In this document: positions 1 to 9,581 of the stretch, piece after piece | Numbering within the stretch: the stretch's first letter is position 1 | How the letters are laid out: every line of letters starts with the position of its first letter | From: JAWSVE01 sp050789445 | GTDB lineage: Bacteria > Pseudomonadota > Gammaproteobacteria > Pseudomonadales > Cellvibrionaceae | NCBI GenBank assembly: GCA_050789445.1 | Contig: JAILXR010000001.1 | Span: 1,488,001-1,552,000, forward strand | Reading direction: 5' to 3' | Length of the DNA: 64,000 bases | Notes under the pieces: model-generated | What the model saw: the letters and a program-made list of their open reading frames with translations, nothing else | What the model was told of the DNA's origin: nothing | Databases searched by the model: none | Made by a program: the position numbers and the translations under genes

Positions 1-822
1 CTCACTATCTTCAGCCGCAAAAAAGCTGTCTTTAGTATTAGTATCCGCTAAAACAATCTTTCCGTTTTTATCAGGCTTGTAACAGGCAGCAAAACGGCTG
101 AGCTTTTCATGAGGCAAATAAAAGTGCGTATCAATCATTCCTAATGGATCAAAGATTCTTTCTTGTAAAAAATCTTTTAAAGACATTCCCGAAATAACTT
201 CCACTAAACGTCCTACCACACAGGTTGCTCGAGAATATTCCCATTCAGAACCCGGCTCAAAAGCCAAAGGAACTTGTGCTAACCGATCGACAAAATCGGC
301 AATATTACCTTCTTTGCTGACAGGTTTTGCGATGTCAAAGTAAAGTTTATTAATATGGCCGCCAAGCCGATCTCGAAAATCACTGACAAAACCAGCAGTG
401 TGTGTCAGTAAATGTCGGATATTGATTTTCCGTTTTGCAGGAACAGTTTTAAAACCACCACTTCCATCTTCAACCATAATATCCATACTAGAAAATGATG
501 GAATATATTTTGAAACTGGATCATGGATCTGTAACTTGCCCTCCTCCATTAACATCATTAACGCCAACGAAACAATTGGTTTTGTTAAAGAGGCCACACG
601 AAAAATAGTGTCTGTGGACATGGCTTCTTTTTTTTCAACTTCTTTAAATCCATTTGCTTCAAGATGAACAACTTTTCCATGGCGAGACACTAAAGTAACA
701 GCGCCACAAATTAGATCATCCTCAACATAACGCCGCATAGTTGGCGCGATATTAGAAAGTCGTTTTGAGCACATTCCCACTGACTCAGGATCGGAAAACG
801 GTAAATCAGATACATGATTCAT
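1..822 (-). CDS. Serine hydrolase of the beta-lactamase (class C/esterase) family, 3' end outside window
   Basis: The minus-strand frame is open from an ATG at 822 to the window edge, giving 274 residues with the C-terminus missing. A SLTK tetrad at about residues 78-81 matches the SxxK nucleophile motif of PF00144 (class C beta-lactamases, DD-peptidases and family VIII esterases). A YSR triad at about residues 196-198 sits where these enzymes have the second catalytic tyrosine (usually YxN). The text around HLLTHTAGF and the FEPGSEWEYS block is typical of the family. No signal peptide is seen, so a cytoplasmic esterase or amidase is more likely than a periplasmic beta-lactamase. It lies 53 bases downstream of the TetR gene on the same strand and may be co-transcribed. 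The family is certain; the substrate is unknown. Confidence 0.85.
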   Translation of the reverse strand, partial: MNHVSDLPFSDPESVGMCSKRLSNIAPTMRRYVEDDLICGAVTLVSRHGKVVHLEANGFKEVEKKEAMSTDTIFRVASLTKPIVSLALMMLMEEGKLQIHDPVSKYIPSFSSMDIMVEDGSGGFKTVPAKRKINIRHLLTHTAGFVSDFRDRLGGHINKLYFDIAKPVSKEGNIADFVDRLAQVPLAFEPGSEWEYSRATCVVGRLVEVISGMSLKDFLQERIFDPLGMIDTHFYLPHEKLSRFAACYKPDKNGKIVLADTNTKDSFFAAEDSE

Positions 823-875
823 AAAAGCAACACTTAATATCTAGAAATATTATTATTTTATTATCAAAGAATAAT

Positions 876-1508
876 TTATGATTGTTCGCCATTATAAATT
901 TCAGGCAAGTCAAATGCCCCATCTAACCAAAGAGATACCGCTTTTAAAACCGCTTCTCTTCGATCAAGTTTAGCCGCCACATAAAATGACTTTTCTGTAG
1001 CCCTCATGACTAACAAAAAATACGCTTCTCGTAAAAAATCATCTGAATAACACGCTTTTTTAAACTGAGTTAATTGCTCTGCGACTATTTTTGCGTTTTC
1101 AAACATAGTCCCATAATATTTCGCCTTTAACGCAGGGTAATCCTCACCTGCGTCAAACCAAAATTGTTCACAAAAGGTAGCATCATTGTCGTACCACGTA
1201 GCCACATTATTTAACACAGCTATTTTAGGATTTTCTCCTATAGAAATAACGAACGGTTCCCCTAATGATTCAGCCCAACGATCTAAAACCGAGGCCACTA
1301 ATTCTTCTTTCGATCTAAATTGTTTGTAAAGCGTTTTTTTACTGATCGACAAGGTCTTCGCCATCTCATCAGTAGATACAGCTCGTACGCCAACCTTTTT
1401 AACTCGCTCAATGAACGAATCAATAATTCGTTCTTTCAATTCAAGGTTACAAGAAGATTCTTTTGTTATTTCTGAGTTATTATCATTTGATAGTATGGGT
1501 TCAGGCAT
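876..1508 (-). CDS. TetR/AcrR family transcriptional regulator
   Basis: A 210-residue protein. Residues about 25-70 form a TetR-type DNA-binding domain, including the helix-turn-helix text SISKKTLYKQFRSKEELV that is characteristic of the family. The C-terminal part is a divergent ligand-binding and dimerisation domain. I choose the ATG at 1508 because GGGAG sits about seven bases upstream; an in-frame TTG precedes it at 1511. The gene reads toward the serine hydrolase and may control it, which is an inference from position. The inducer cannot be read from the sequence. Confidence 0.88.
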   Translation of the reverse strand: MPEPILSNDNNSEITKESSCNLELKERIIDSFIERVKKVGVRAVSTDEMAKTLSISKKTLYKQFRSKEELVASVLDRWAESLGEPFVISIGENPKIAVLNNVATWYDNDATFCEQFWFDAGEDYPALKAKYYGTMFENAKIVAEQLTQFKKACYSDDFLREAYFLLVMRATEKSFYVAAKLDRREAVLKAVSLWLDGAFDLPEIYNGEQS

Positions 1509-1511
1509 CAA

Positions 1512-1985
1512 TTACTCCCATTGGTTTTTGTTATAGATTTAAGCATGCTCTAGTAGAATATGACTTTAGTTACTTAGCCACATAATAATCTATAAGCTGC
1601 AACTTAACACCTTATAAAATCGCATATTAGCGTTGTTTTGTGAATCATGAGTTCTAAAATTTATTTTTAGCATTTTTTTGAATATAAAAATAACACATGC
1701 ATAAATTATTATCAATGATAAATATACATATTTGTAACTGCACTATAAATATTTACGTATAGCTGTAGGTTATCAACAATAAAATTTATATTTCTGTAGT
1801 AAACGAAATCAATTAAACTAAACAACAAACATGAGATCATCATTTTTGTTACAAAGCTGAAAAACAGCCTTCATTTATAGTTCACAATCACCATAGATCT
1901 ACTAAACAGTATTAAGTCCCACTTAATTAAAAATATTTTTTAGCAAAAAAATAGTCAACCCAACCTAATAATTATGAGGCTACAT
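1512..1985. other. AT-rich intergenic region between divergent genes
   Basis: About 470 bases separate the divergent TetR gene and the peroxiredoxin-like gene. The stretch is very AT-rich with several ATG-poor, stop-rich frames. I see no convincing small ORF, RNA gene or clear operator. It presumably holds the promoters of both flanking genes. Confidence 0.5.
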
Positions 1986-2714
1986 ATGTTATTTTACATT
2001 AACGCTTTAAAAGTAAAAAAGAATACATTTGCATTGCTAAAATCACTGATTCTGCTGACTGTTTCTTTATTCATAATCAATGTAACGAATGCTGATGAAA
2101 AAATAAAACTACCATCGAAAGAATTCAAGGCCTCTCTCGCTACGACGTCAAAAGAAAACCTCGGAAAAAGTGATAAAGGAATAGGTTTAACCAAAGGCCA
2201 GACATTTAAATCTTTTACTATCAACAGTCACAATGGAAATCAGGTTAAGTCTGCTGAACTTTTGAAGCAAGCGCCTTTGCTCGTCGTATTTTATAGAGGC
2301 GGTTGGTGTCCTTACTGCAACGTACAAATTCGACAGCTGACAGAAGCTTATCCAGAATTTAAAAAGAGAAACGTAACACCGGTTTTGATTAGCGTAGACG
2401 AGACTGATGGAGCGTCGCTAGCCCAGAACACTTATGAAATCCCATTTACAGTTTTATCCGATCCAGATTTATTGGCCCATAAAGCCTTTAAAGTCACCAT
2501 GAAAATCGACAACAAATCCGTAGCCCAATATAAAGAGTATGGAATTGATCTAGAGGCATGGTCTAAAAGAGATCATCACACAATTGCTGTTTCTTCTGCA
2601 TTTTTAGTCAACAAAGAAGGGAAGATACTTTGGGCACATGCGTCAAAAGACTATAAAACTAGACCTAGCCCAGTACAATTGCTTAAGGTAATTGACAGTA
2701 CACTGAAAAAATAA
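1986..2714 (+). CDS. Exported peroxiredoxin-like (AhpC/TSA, thioredoxin-fold) protein
   Basis: A 242-residue protein with an N-terminal hydrophobic segment (about residues 15-35) that looks like a signal peptide or anchor, followed by a thioredoxin-fold domain. The GGWCPYC motif places a CxxC pair at about Cys108 and Cys111, the arrangement of the peroxiredoxin-like AhpC/TSA group. A periplasmic thiol peroxidase or disulfide reductase role is therefore likely. The start at 1986 is preferred over the in-frame ATG at 1974 because TGAGG lies six bases before it. It is a single-gene unit ending at a hairpin terminator. Its reductant and substrate are not known. Confidence 0.82.
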   Translation: MLFYINALKVKKNTFALLKSLILLTVSLFIINVTNADEKIKLPSKEFKASLATTSKENLGKSDKGIGLTKGQTFKSFTINSHNGNQVKSAELLKQAPLLVVFYRGGWCPYCNVQIRQLTEAYPEFKKRNVTPVLISVDETDGASLAQNTYEIPFTVLSDPDLLAHKAFKVTMKIDNKSVAQYKEYGIDLEAWSKRDHHTIAVSSAFLVNKEGKILWAHASKDYKTRPSPVQLLKVIDSTLKK

Positions 2715-2732
2715 GATTTGATTACTGAAATA

Positions 2733-2770
2733 TCTCGCAGTTTATTTTAATTACAACTGCGAGAATTTTT
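2733..2770 (+). terminator. Rho-independent terminator after the peroxiredoxin-like gene
   Basis: A ten-base perfect inverted repeat (TCTCGCAGTT with AACTGCGAGA, loop of 12) is followed by ATTTTT. It lies 19 bases after the stop codon, between two convergent genes. Confidence 0.75.
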
Positions 2771-2817
2771 AAGAAAAATCAAACAAATAGACAAGAGCAT
2801 TAGACCAGGCATAGAGG

Positions 2818-3513
2818 TTACACTTCCAACCATTCTTTCCTAACATGTTCATTTGCCTGCATTGCGTCAGGAGTGCCTTCGTAAACCATCTTTCCATGCC
2901 CCATGACATAAACACGATTAGAAATTTTTAATGCAATAGTGAGTTTTTGCTCGACCAATAAAATGGCAACACCGCGACGAGATATCTCTTCTAACAGCTC
3001 GCCCACTTGTTTCACAATTTTCGGCGCTAACCCTTCCGTCGGCTCATCGATCATCATCAAATCAGGATCCCCCATTAGCGTTCTACAAATAGATAACATT
3101 TGTTGCTCGCCACCTGATAACACACCCGCTTGAACATCTGCGCGTGTTCCTAAATTTGGAAAAATACTAAACATCTCCGCCTCGCTCCAGCGACTGTTCT
3201 TCTTTCCTCTCTTTAAGCCTAACTGTAAATTCTGGCGAACTGTTAATGTAGGAAAAACATCCCTATTTTCTGGAACATACCCCAAACCTAAATTTGCGAT
3301 AGAGTGTTCGCTCATTCCAGAAATTTCTTTTCCTTTAAATTTCACTGAGCCCTTGGCATCAACCTCGCCCATTAGGGCTTTAACTGTTGTAGAACGCCCC
3401 ACGCCATTTCTACCGAGTAAGCTGACAATTTCTCCCTCACCTACAGTAAAATTAACGCCGTGAAGGATATGGCTTTTCCCATAAAACGCATGTAAATCAT
3501 TGACCTCAAGCAT
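2818..3513 (-). CDS. Branched-chain-amino-acid-type ABC importer, LivF-like ATPase with Arg in Walker A
   Basis: A 231-residue ATPase subunit of the HAAT (LivFGHMK/UrtABCDE) importer family. The signature LSGGEQQ and Walker B followed by DEPTEG are intact. The P-loop reads GRNGVGRST: the invariant lysine is an arginine at residue 40 (codon at 3394-3396). The switch position reads VEQK, with Gln where many ABC ATPases have His, as is usual for LivF-type proteins. It overlaps the preceding LivG-like gene by eight bases and is last in the five-gene operon. The ATP site built from this P-loop is probably weak or inactive. Substrate unknown; amino acid, amide or urea-like ligands are typical of the family. 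Confidence 0.9.
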   Translation of the reverse strand: MLEVNDLHAFYGKSHILHGVNFTVGEGEIVSLLGRNGVGRSTTVKALMGEVDAKGSVKFKGKEISGMSEHSIANLGLGYVPENRDVFPTLTVRQNLQLGLKRGKKNSRWSEAEMFSIFPNLGTRADVQAGVLSGGEQQMLSICRTLMGDPDLMMIDEPTEGLAPKIVKQVGELLEEISRRGVAILLVEQKLTIALKISNRVYVMGHGKMVYEGTPDAMQANEHVRKEWLEV

Positions 3514-4276
3514 TCGCTTCTACCTCTACTTCTTCATCATCTTTTCCGAGGTAAGCTTCTTGTACCTTTGGGTTTTCTCGAATTTTTTCTGGCGTATCTG
3601 TCGCAATAATTTCGCCATAGACTAAAACTGAAATACGATCGGCAACATCAAAAATCACATTCATGTCGTGCTCAACCATGATCAACGTTTTATCTTGAGT
3701 AATACGTTTAATTAAACTTACAGCTTCTTCAGCTTCGCTGTGACTCATACCCGCAATAGGCTCGTCCAACAAAATGGTATTTGCTCCACCGGCGATAGAA
3801 ATACCCAATTCAAGAGCACGCTGTTCCGCATAAGCTAATACACCGGCAATCACGTCTCGGCGTTTTAACAAACCAATTTGCTCTAAAACTTGATCAGCGC
3901 GATGATTTAATTCTTTTTGCCGCGATAGTTTTTGCCAAAAAGAATATTTGTATCCCATCGACCACAACAAGCCACAACGAATATTTTCAAAAACAGATAA
4001 ATTAGGAAAAATATTTGTTACTTGAAAACTACGTGTCAACCCTAAGCGATTAATCGCAAAAGGTTCTAACCCTGTAATCTCAGTACCATTCAGTTGAATT
4101 GAGCCAGAAGAAACGGGAAAACGTCCTGTGATAAGATTAAATAATGTGGATTTACCAGCGCCATTCGGGCCGATAATCGCATGACATTCGCCTTTTTCTA
4201 TCTCGAGATCAACATCTCGAATAATTTTAGTTAGACCAAATGCTTTATTGACGCCTGTTAATTTGAGTGCCGACAT
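3506..4276 (-). CDS. Branched-chain-amino-acid-type ABC importer, LivG-like ATPase
   Basis: A 256-residue ATPase subunit. Walker A is canonical (GPNGAGKST, Lys42), Walker B with DEP is present, and the switch histidine is in VEHD. The signature motif is unusual: LAYAEQ at about residues 147-152, where LivG proteins normally keep a glycine (LxYGxQ). This Ala150 lies in the motif that would close over the partner's P-loop, which is itself changed to Arg. The start codon overlaps the upstream permease stop by one base (TAATG), showing translational coupling. Together the subunits would form one canonical and one degenerate ATP site. Confidence 0.9.
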   Translation of the reverse strand: MSALKLTGVNKAFGLTKIIRDVDLEIEKGECHAIIGPNGAGKSTLFNLITGRFPVSSGSIQLNGTEITGLEPFAINRLGLTRSFQVTNIFPNLSVFENIRCGLLWSMGYKYSFWQKLSRQKELNHRADQVLEQIGLLKRRDVIAGVLAYAEQRALELGISIAGGANTILLDEPIAGMSHSEAEEAVSLIKRITQDKTLIMVEHDMNVIFDVADRISVLVYGEIIATDTPEKIRENPKVQEAYLGKDDEEVEVEANA

Positions 4277-5535
4277 TAGCGTTGACCCTCAGCTGCAAGT
4301 TCGTTGTTAATCTCTTCCCATTCTGCAATAACACTTCCTTTTAATATTTTCACAAGCAACCCTGACACCAACACAATACAACCTGTTATTAACCAAGGTA
4401 CTAATTTATGTACATCAAAAGTAAAAAAATATAATGTCATTAATTCATCATCGCCGGTTGATTCATGAACATGGCTAACCATCTCCATTAATCCAGCAAC
4501 ACCTAATAATAACGCCAATGCCGGAAGGATGATTAAACTATAGGGTTTGAGCAGGTTTTTTAATTTTCCAATTCTAAACGCCATTTGATGCTTCATAATG
4601 ACGCCACTAATCCCACTTGGCATGTATAAAACAACTACGACAAATAAGATACCCAAGTACAATTGCCAAAGTTCCGTATAATTTCCAATGACTGAACTTA
4701 AAATTGACAATAAGATGGCGCCCACAATTGGACCAATAAAAAAACCTAAGCCGCCAATATACGCCATCAATAACACTTGACCAGATTCGCCCAGTTTTAA
4801 ATTTTCTTCTGTCAAAATTTCATAATTAATCGCAAACAAACCACCCGCTATTCCAGCAAACAAGCCGGAAACACAAAAAGAAATAAAGCGTACTTTTTGT
4901 TGGTTGTAACCGACAAATTCTGCCCGCTCTGGATTATCTCTAACGGCATTGGCCATACGACCGACCGGAGTCTGCGTATACAAGTACATTAATATCGTTG
5001 AAACAATTAGCCAGAAAGCAATGACATAATATATTTCAATTTCTTGCGCAAACATGACGCCAAACCATTCTGGGCCGTAGGTTCTATCACCATTGACACC
5101 GCCTTCACCACCAAAAAAAGCAACAAAGATTAATGAACATGCCGCAATCATCTCGCCAACACCTAACGAGATCATTGCAAAAACAGTTCCCGATCTTTTT
5201 GTTGAAAAACTTCCAACAATAACGGCAAATAGCAAACCAGTTATACCGCCAAATAAAGGAACCAGCGGCGTTGCAATTGAAAAAGTCTCGGCTTCCACAT
5301 AATTCAACATATGGACGCTAACAAAACCACCCAATCCAAAGTAAACGGCATGACCAAACGATAACATTCCTGCTTGGCCGAGTAGCATGTTGTAACTCAG
5401 GGCAAAAATAATCAGGATCGCCATGTCATTGAGAATTGAAACACCTGAACGGGAATCAAAGATTTGTGGTGCAATCAAAACCACAACGATAAACACTATC
5501 CAGATAGCGCTGGAACGCAATAATTGTAGCGGCAT
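4276..5535 (-). CDS. Branched-chain-amino-acid-type ABC importer, LivM-like permease
   Basis: A 419-residue integral membrane protein with many hydrophobic segments. The blocks LLGQAGMLSFGHAVYFGLGG and the later GGLGFFIGPIVGA region are typical of LivM/UrtC permeases (BPD_transp_2). The C-terminal 100 residues add two further hydrophobic stretches and a charged tail, longer than a minimal LivM (usually about 320-400 residues). It partners with the LivH-like permease; start and stop codons overlap by one base on each side (TAATG), so the operon is tightly coupled. Confidence 0.9.
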   Translation of the reverse strand: MPLQLLRSSAIWIVFIVVVLIAPQIFDSRSGVSILNDMAILIIFALSYNMLLGQAGMLSFGHAVYFGLGGFVSVHMLNYVEAETFSIATPLVPLFGGITGLLFAVIVGSFSTKRSGTVFAMISLGVGEMIAACSLIFVAFFGGEGGVNGDRTYGPEWFGVMFAQEIEIYYVIAFWLIVSTILMYLYTQTPVGRMANAVRDNPERAEFVGYNQQKVRFISFCVSGLFAGIAGGLFAINYEILTEENLKLGESGQVLLMAYIGGLGFFIGPIVGAILLSILSSVIGNYTELWQLYLGILFVVVVLYMPSGISGVIMKHQMAFRIGKLKNLLKPYSLIILPALALLLGVAGLMEMVSHVHESTGDDELMTLYFFTFDVHKLVPWLITGCIVLVSGLLVKILKGSVIAEWEEINNELAAEGQR

Positions 5536-6485
5536 TATGTTTCTCGCTTACCCATTAATCCACGAGGCCTGAAAATGAGCATCAGTACCAATAATAAATA
5601 CGGTAGCACTGGCGCAATTTGTGGCAGTGTTAACGTCCAAAGATCTCGCAATGGATGATCGTCAGAAAAAGAAATTCCAAACAATTGCAATAAATCAGCA
5701 ACACCAAATTCAAGCGCAATGGCGTAAGACTGCATCAGCCCTATTAACAATGCGGCAACAAATGCCCCAGCCAAAGAACCTAATCCTCCCACCACAACGA
5801 TAACAAAAACAATGCTCCCTAACGTGATTGCCATTCCAGGGTAAGTTGTCAGTACAGGTCCCGCGATAACACCTGCAATCCCGGCCAATGCAGTACCAAC
5901 TCCAAACACACCCATAAAGATAAGTGGTACGTTATGCCCCAGAGAAGAAACCATGTGTGGATGTGTAATCGCCGCCTGAATAATTAATCCAATGCGTGTT
6001 TTCGTTAACGCCATGTACAAACCAATAAAAATGCCGACGGCAATTAAAATCATAAAACCTTTATAGGCAGGAAAGTCCTGGCCAAATAAAGTGAACAATG
6101 CAAAATCAAGAGCCTCTGGTTGTTCGTAATTTTTTGTTTCTCTTCCCCAAAAAAATTGAACAAGCTCTTCAATTAAAAAAGCCAAACCAAACGTAAACAC
6201 TAATTCGGCAATGTGCCCTGACTTATGCACTTGGCGCAGCCCGTAACGCTCAACTAAGGCGCCAAGAAATCCAACAATAATAGGCGCGATAATTAAGCCT
6301 GCCCAAAAGCCAGTAAACTGACTGATAGAATAAGCAAAATAAGCACCCAGCATATAGAAGCTTGCATGAGCGAAATTTAAAACGCCCATCATACTAAAGA
6401 TAAGCGTCAAGCCACTGGCCAGCATAAACAATAACAAGCCAGTCACTAAACCATTCAGTGTGGAGAAGATAAGAATTTCACCCAT
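5535..6485 (-). CDS. Branched-chain-amino-acid-type ABC importer, LivH-like permease
   Basis: A 316-residue membrane protein with about eight hydrophobic segments. The text GLTLIFSMMGVLNFAHASFYMLGAY near residues 25-50 and the GGLGSLAGAFVAALLIG block are characteristic of LivH/UrtB permeases. It lies 56 bases downstream of the binding-protein gene, and its stop overlaps the LivM-like start. The product forms the transmembrane pore with the LivM-like subunit. Confidence 0.9.
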   Translation of the reverse strand: MGEILIFSTLNGLVTGLLLFMLASGLTLIFSMMGVLNFAHASFYMLGAYFAYSISQFTGFWAGLIIAPIIVGFLGALVERYGLRQVHKSGHIAELVFTFGLAFLIEELVQFFWGRETKNYEQPEALDFALFTLFGQDFPAYKGFMILIAVGIFIGLYMALTKTRIGLIIQAAITHPHMVSSLGHNVPLIFMGVFGVGTALAGIAGVIAGPVLTTYPGMAITLGSIVFVIVVVGGLGSLAGAFVAALLIGLMQSYAIALEFGVADLLQLFGISFSDDHPLRDLWTLTLPQIAPVLPYLLLVLMLIFRPRGLMGKRET

Positions 6486-6541
6486 CGAAAATAAACCCTA
6501 TTTCTATTATTTTGTGATTATTTTTTTCAAATACCAAGCGC

Positions 6542-7780
6542 TTAATTTCGAGGGCGGCGCATTTTACACGTTGTTTCAGTAATCGTATCTTCAAGCGATA
6601 CAATTTTTTCTGACTTCAAACCATAACCAGAATTATCTGCATCAAATTCGACATCATCGCTGTGAACAGAGATTGTAATGGGTTGAAATAATTGATGATC
6701 TGAAGGACGCATCCAAAGATCAGTTCCATCTACGGATTTTGTTTTCATACCCTCTAACGCTAATGCCACTTGTAAAGGATCTGTTGAGCCAGCTTTTTCA
6801 ATAGCTTGCGATAACATCAGAATACCAATATGAGTGCGCTGGTTGGTGATATCGGAATCAGGGTATTTCGCTTTATAATCTTTATGATATTGACGAGAAA
6901 ACTCATTAGCCGGTGGATTAGATTGTCCATTGTGAACAACACGAATTCGCCCCACTCCCGACTCACCAAAAGCGGCCGTATTCCCTTCATGAGAACCATA
7001 ATAGGTATAAATGGGAATATCTAAACCTGCATCAATAATACCTTTCGAGAGACCTAACATATCAGCCCCCCAGTTGCCTGTAATCACAGCATCAGCACCT
7101 GAGGATTTTATTTTTGAAATGTAGGGAGTGAAATCTTTTACACGCTCCATTGGGTGTAATTCGTTACCAACAATCTCTATATCAGGGCGCTTTTCTGCTA
7201 TCAATTCTTCAGCAGATTTTGCAACGGCTTTACCAAAAGAATAATCTTGGCCAATGACATACATTTTTTTAATTTCTGGACGATCTTTTAACATGTCAGT
7301 TAGCGCTTCCATTTTGATATCACCATGTGCATCAAATCGAAAATGCCAAAAATTACAATTCTCATTAGTTAATGCAGGATCAACCGCCGAGTAGTTCAAG
7401 TATATAATACGCTCTTCGGGATTACGGCGATTATGCTTAGCAATCGCATCACTTAATGCATTTGCAACAGCTGAACTATTACCGTGAAAAACAAATCGAA
7501 TACCTTCACCTGTGATTCGCTTTAATTGTAGTAACGCTTCTTTAGGGCTAGCTTGACTATCGTAGCTGACCAATTCAAATTTTTTGCCGCCAAGTACACC
7601 ACCTTTTTTATTAACAAGTTCGTCTATGGCAAATTGAAACTGATATAGCCCGTTATAACCGGTGACTGAGAAAGCTCCGGACAAAGGATCTAAATAAGCA
7701 ATCTTAATAGTATCTTCTTCAGCGTGAAGAAATGATGAACACAAACCTAACAATAAAAAAGACAGGAGCGACTTTCGCAT
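6542..7780 (-). CDS. Periplasmic substrate-binding protein of the ABC importer
   Basis: A 412-residue protein of the Peripla_BP_6 (LivJ/LivK/UrtA) family. It starts with a classic signal peptide (about residues 1-20, cleavage near FLHA) and then IAYLDPLSG, the usual first strand of the binding domain. I use the ATG at 7780 because GAGGT lies five bases upstream and the signal peptide then begins directly; an in-frame start at 7825 would add 15 residues. There is no lipobox cysteine, so it is predicted soluble. It is the first gene of the operon, as usual. The ligand cannot be named from sequence. Confidence 0.9.
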   Translation of the reverse strand: MRKSLLSFLLLGLCSSFLHAEEDTIKIAYLDPLSGAFSVTGYNGLYQFQFAIDELVNKKGGVLGGKKFELVSYDSQASPKEALLQLKRITGEGIRFVFHGNSSAVANALSDAIAKHNRRNPEERIIYLNYSAVDPALTNENCNFWHFRFDAHGDIKMEALTDMLKDRPEIKKMYVIGQDYSFGKAVAKSAEELIAEKRPDIEIVGNELHPMERVKDFTPYISKIKSSGADAVITGNWGADMLGLSKGIIDAGLDIPIYTYYGSHEGNTAAFGESGVGRIRVVHNGQSNPPANEFSRQYHKDYKAKYPDSDITNQRTHIGILMLSQAIEKAGSTDPLQVALALEGMKTKSVDGTDLWMRPSDHQLFQPITISVHSDDVEFDADNSGYGLKSEKIVSLEDTITETTCKMRRPRN

Positions 7781-8518
7781 ATTTACCTCTACCGAGAAAC
7801 GGCTGATTATTAGAGCAGTTAACAATGAATTTTTATTTATTAATGTGCTAGTTATGCATTTTTTAATTAAAAAAAACTAAATTTTTATTATGTTGTAGTT
7901 TTTTTCAAGAAAGACATTAGATCGTTAACACCGTTAATATTATTTTTATATTCTTAAAAAGTGTCAGTTTTTAAATTACAGCATATTTCAGAGCATCTCA
8001 ACGAGGCTGGTCAGTCACTATACGGCAAATGAAATTCCAATGTCCAGAACAGATGCTCCTCACTCACAACTAAAACGATTCTATTTATTTAAGTGATATT
8101 TCTCTATAACTATTTATGAGCATCTATGATCACGGAATTTAAAGTTAAAATATTTAAAATATCTTTTCTTTCTATAATTGACCCTGTAAACACTGAGAAC
8201 AACCAAATATTTTGTTTAAACATCGAGCACATGACATTATTCCAAAAGTAATTAAATAAGATATAAAAAATGCGTCAAGTGACCAAAGACTCTTCGGTCG
8301 TCTTAAATTAAGTAGTTTGTTTTTAATATCAAGCATTTATCATTGACGTGCACTCTCTACCGCCCTACAGTATCCAACCTTTTTCAGGTCTGTTAAATGA
8401 ATAGGTGTGCACTGATAAAACGGTATTTTTAGCAAGTAAGTTTCAAGATCGGTGACAAACCATTTATCTCACACCATTAATGACACAATGTTTACACGTT
8501 GTAATTTAGGAAATAGTT
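7781..8518. other. Intergenic region upstream of two divergent genes
   Basis: About 740 AT-rich bases lie between the ABC operon and the nitronate monooxygenase gene. Frames are broken by stops and I support no gene here. Two GTGCACT copies (8348-8354 and 8407-8413) lie 59 bases apart upstream of the monooxygenase; this may be chance. AGGA precedes the monooxygenase ATG by about seven bases. Confidence 0.45.
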
Positions 8519-9472
8519 ATGAGTCTTCCTCCAATTTTAAAAGATACCCTTTCACTTCCTTTGATCTGTTCTCCACTCTTTATCATCTCAAATCCCGATT
8601 TAGTCATTGCACAATGTAAAGCCGGTGTTGTCGGTTCTTTTCCTGCGCTGAATGCAAGGCCTTCTGGAGTGTTTGAAGAATGGCTCATAAAAATAACGAC
8701 AGAGCTCGATCGCTACAATCAAGAAAACCCTGATAAACCTGCCGCCCCTTTTGCGGTTAACCAAATTGTTCACGCGTCAAATGACAGGCTTCAAGAAGAC
8801 GTAGAATTATGCGTTAAATACAAAGTGCCCATCGTGATCACTTCACTAGGTGCTCGCCCAGAATTAAACGACGCAATTCATTCCTACGGTGGAATTACAC
8901 TTCACGACATTATTAATAATCGTTTTGCAAAAAAAGCAATTGAAAAAGGCGCTGATGGTTTAATTGCTGTCGCTGCTGGCGCAGGAGGACACGCAGGAAC
9001 AATCTCTCCATTTGCATTGGTACAAGAAATTCGTGAATGGTTTGATGGTCCGTTAATCTTATCGGGTTCAATTGCGAAAGGTGATTCTATTCTTGCGTCG
9101 CAAGCTATGGGAGCTGATTTGGCTTATGCAGGCTCATTATTTATCGCAACTAAAGAAGCAAATGCTGTTGACGACTACAAACAAATGATTGTAGATAGTA
9201 AGGCGGATGATGTTATTTACTCAAATCTTTTTACTGGGGTTCACGGTAACTATTTAAAACCTTCTGTCATAAAAGCAGGGCTTGATCCTGATGATTTACC
9301 AGAAAGCGATCCAAGTAAAATGAACTTCGGTTCTAACAGTACAAAAGCATGGAAGGATATTTGGGGTTGCGGACAAGGGATTGGAGCAGTTAATGAAATT
9401 GCTTCTGCTTCGGATGTCATAGAACGTTTGAAAACAGAATATATTGCAGCAAAAAATCGTTTACTTGCTTAG
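8519..9472 (+). CDS. Nitronate monooxygenase (2-nitropropane dioxygenase family)
   Basis: A 317-residue FMN-dependent TIM-barrel protein. The GAGGHAGT block at residues 154-161 contains the conserved catalytic histidine (His158) and part of the FMN phosphate site. LPLICSPLFIISNPDLV at the N-terminus and the LSGSIAKGD and GADLAYAGSLFIATKEA blocks are family hallmarks. Members oxidise alkyl nitronates such as propionate 3-nitronate to carbonyl compounds, or act as enoyl reductases. The gene stands alone and is terminated by a strong hairpin. Whether it has any link to the adjacent ABC importer is unknown. Confidence 0.88.
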   Translation: MSLPPILKDTLSLPLICSPLFIISNPDLVIAQCKAGVVGSFPALNARPSGVFEEWLIKITTELDRYNQENPDKPAAPFAVNQIVHASNDRLQEDVELCVKYKVPIVITSLGARPELNDAIHSYGGITLHDIINNRFAKKAIEKGADGLIAVAAGAGGHAGTISPFALVQEIREWFDGPLILSGSIAKGDSILASQAMGADLAYAGSLFIATKEANAVDDYKQMIVDSKADDVIYSNLFTGVHGNYLKPSVIKAGLDPDDLPESDPSKMNFGSNSTKAWKDIWGCGQGIGAVNEIASASDVIERLKTEYIAAKNRLLA

Positions 9473-9506
9473 CTTTTCACCGATAAACTATATCGTTTAG
9501 ACATAT

Positions 9507-9537
9507 AAAAAAGCCCTCTATCTAGAGGGCTTTTTTA
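9507..9537. terminator. Bidirectional rho-independent terminator
   Basis: GCCCTCT and AGAGGGC form a stem with a four-base loop, preceded by an A tract and followed by a T tract. It separates the convergent monooxygenase and S-formylglutathione hydrolase genes and can serve both. Confidence 0.9.
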
Positions 9538-9581
9538 TGGATTGGAATTTTTAATCTATTAAATTGTTAGCTTTCCACATT

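Noticed and set aside
398..667. An 89-codon plus-strand frame near the left edge
   Set aside because: It lies antisense to the serine hydrolase whose SLTK and YSR motifs are read clearly on the minus strand; its own translation has no family features.
8348..8413. Paired GTGCACT copies upstream of the nitronate monooxygenase as operators
   Set aside because: The motif is only seven bases, there is no adjacent regulator gene, and two chance copies in 740 bases cannot be excluded.
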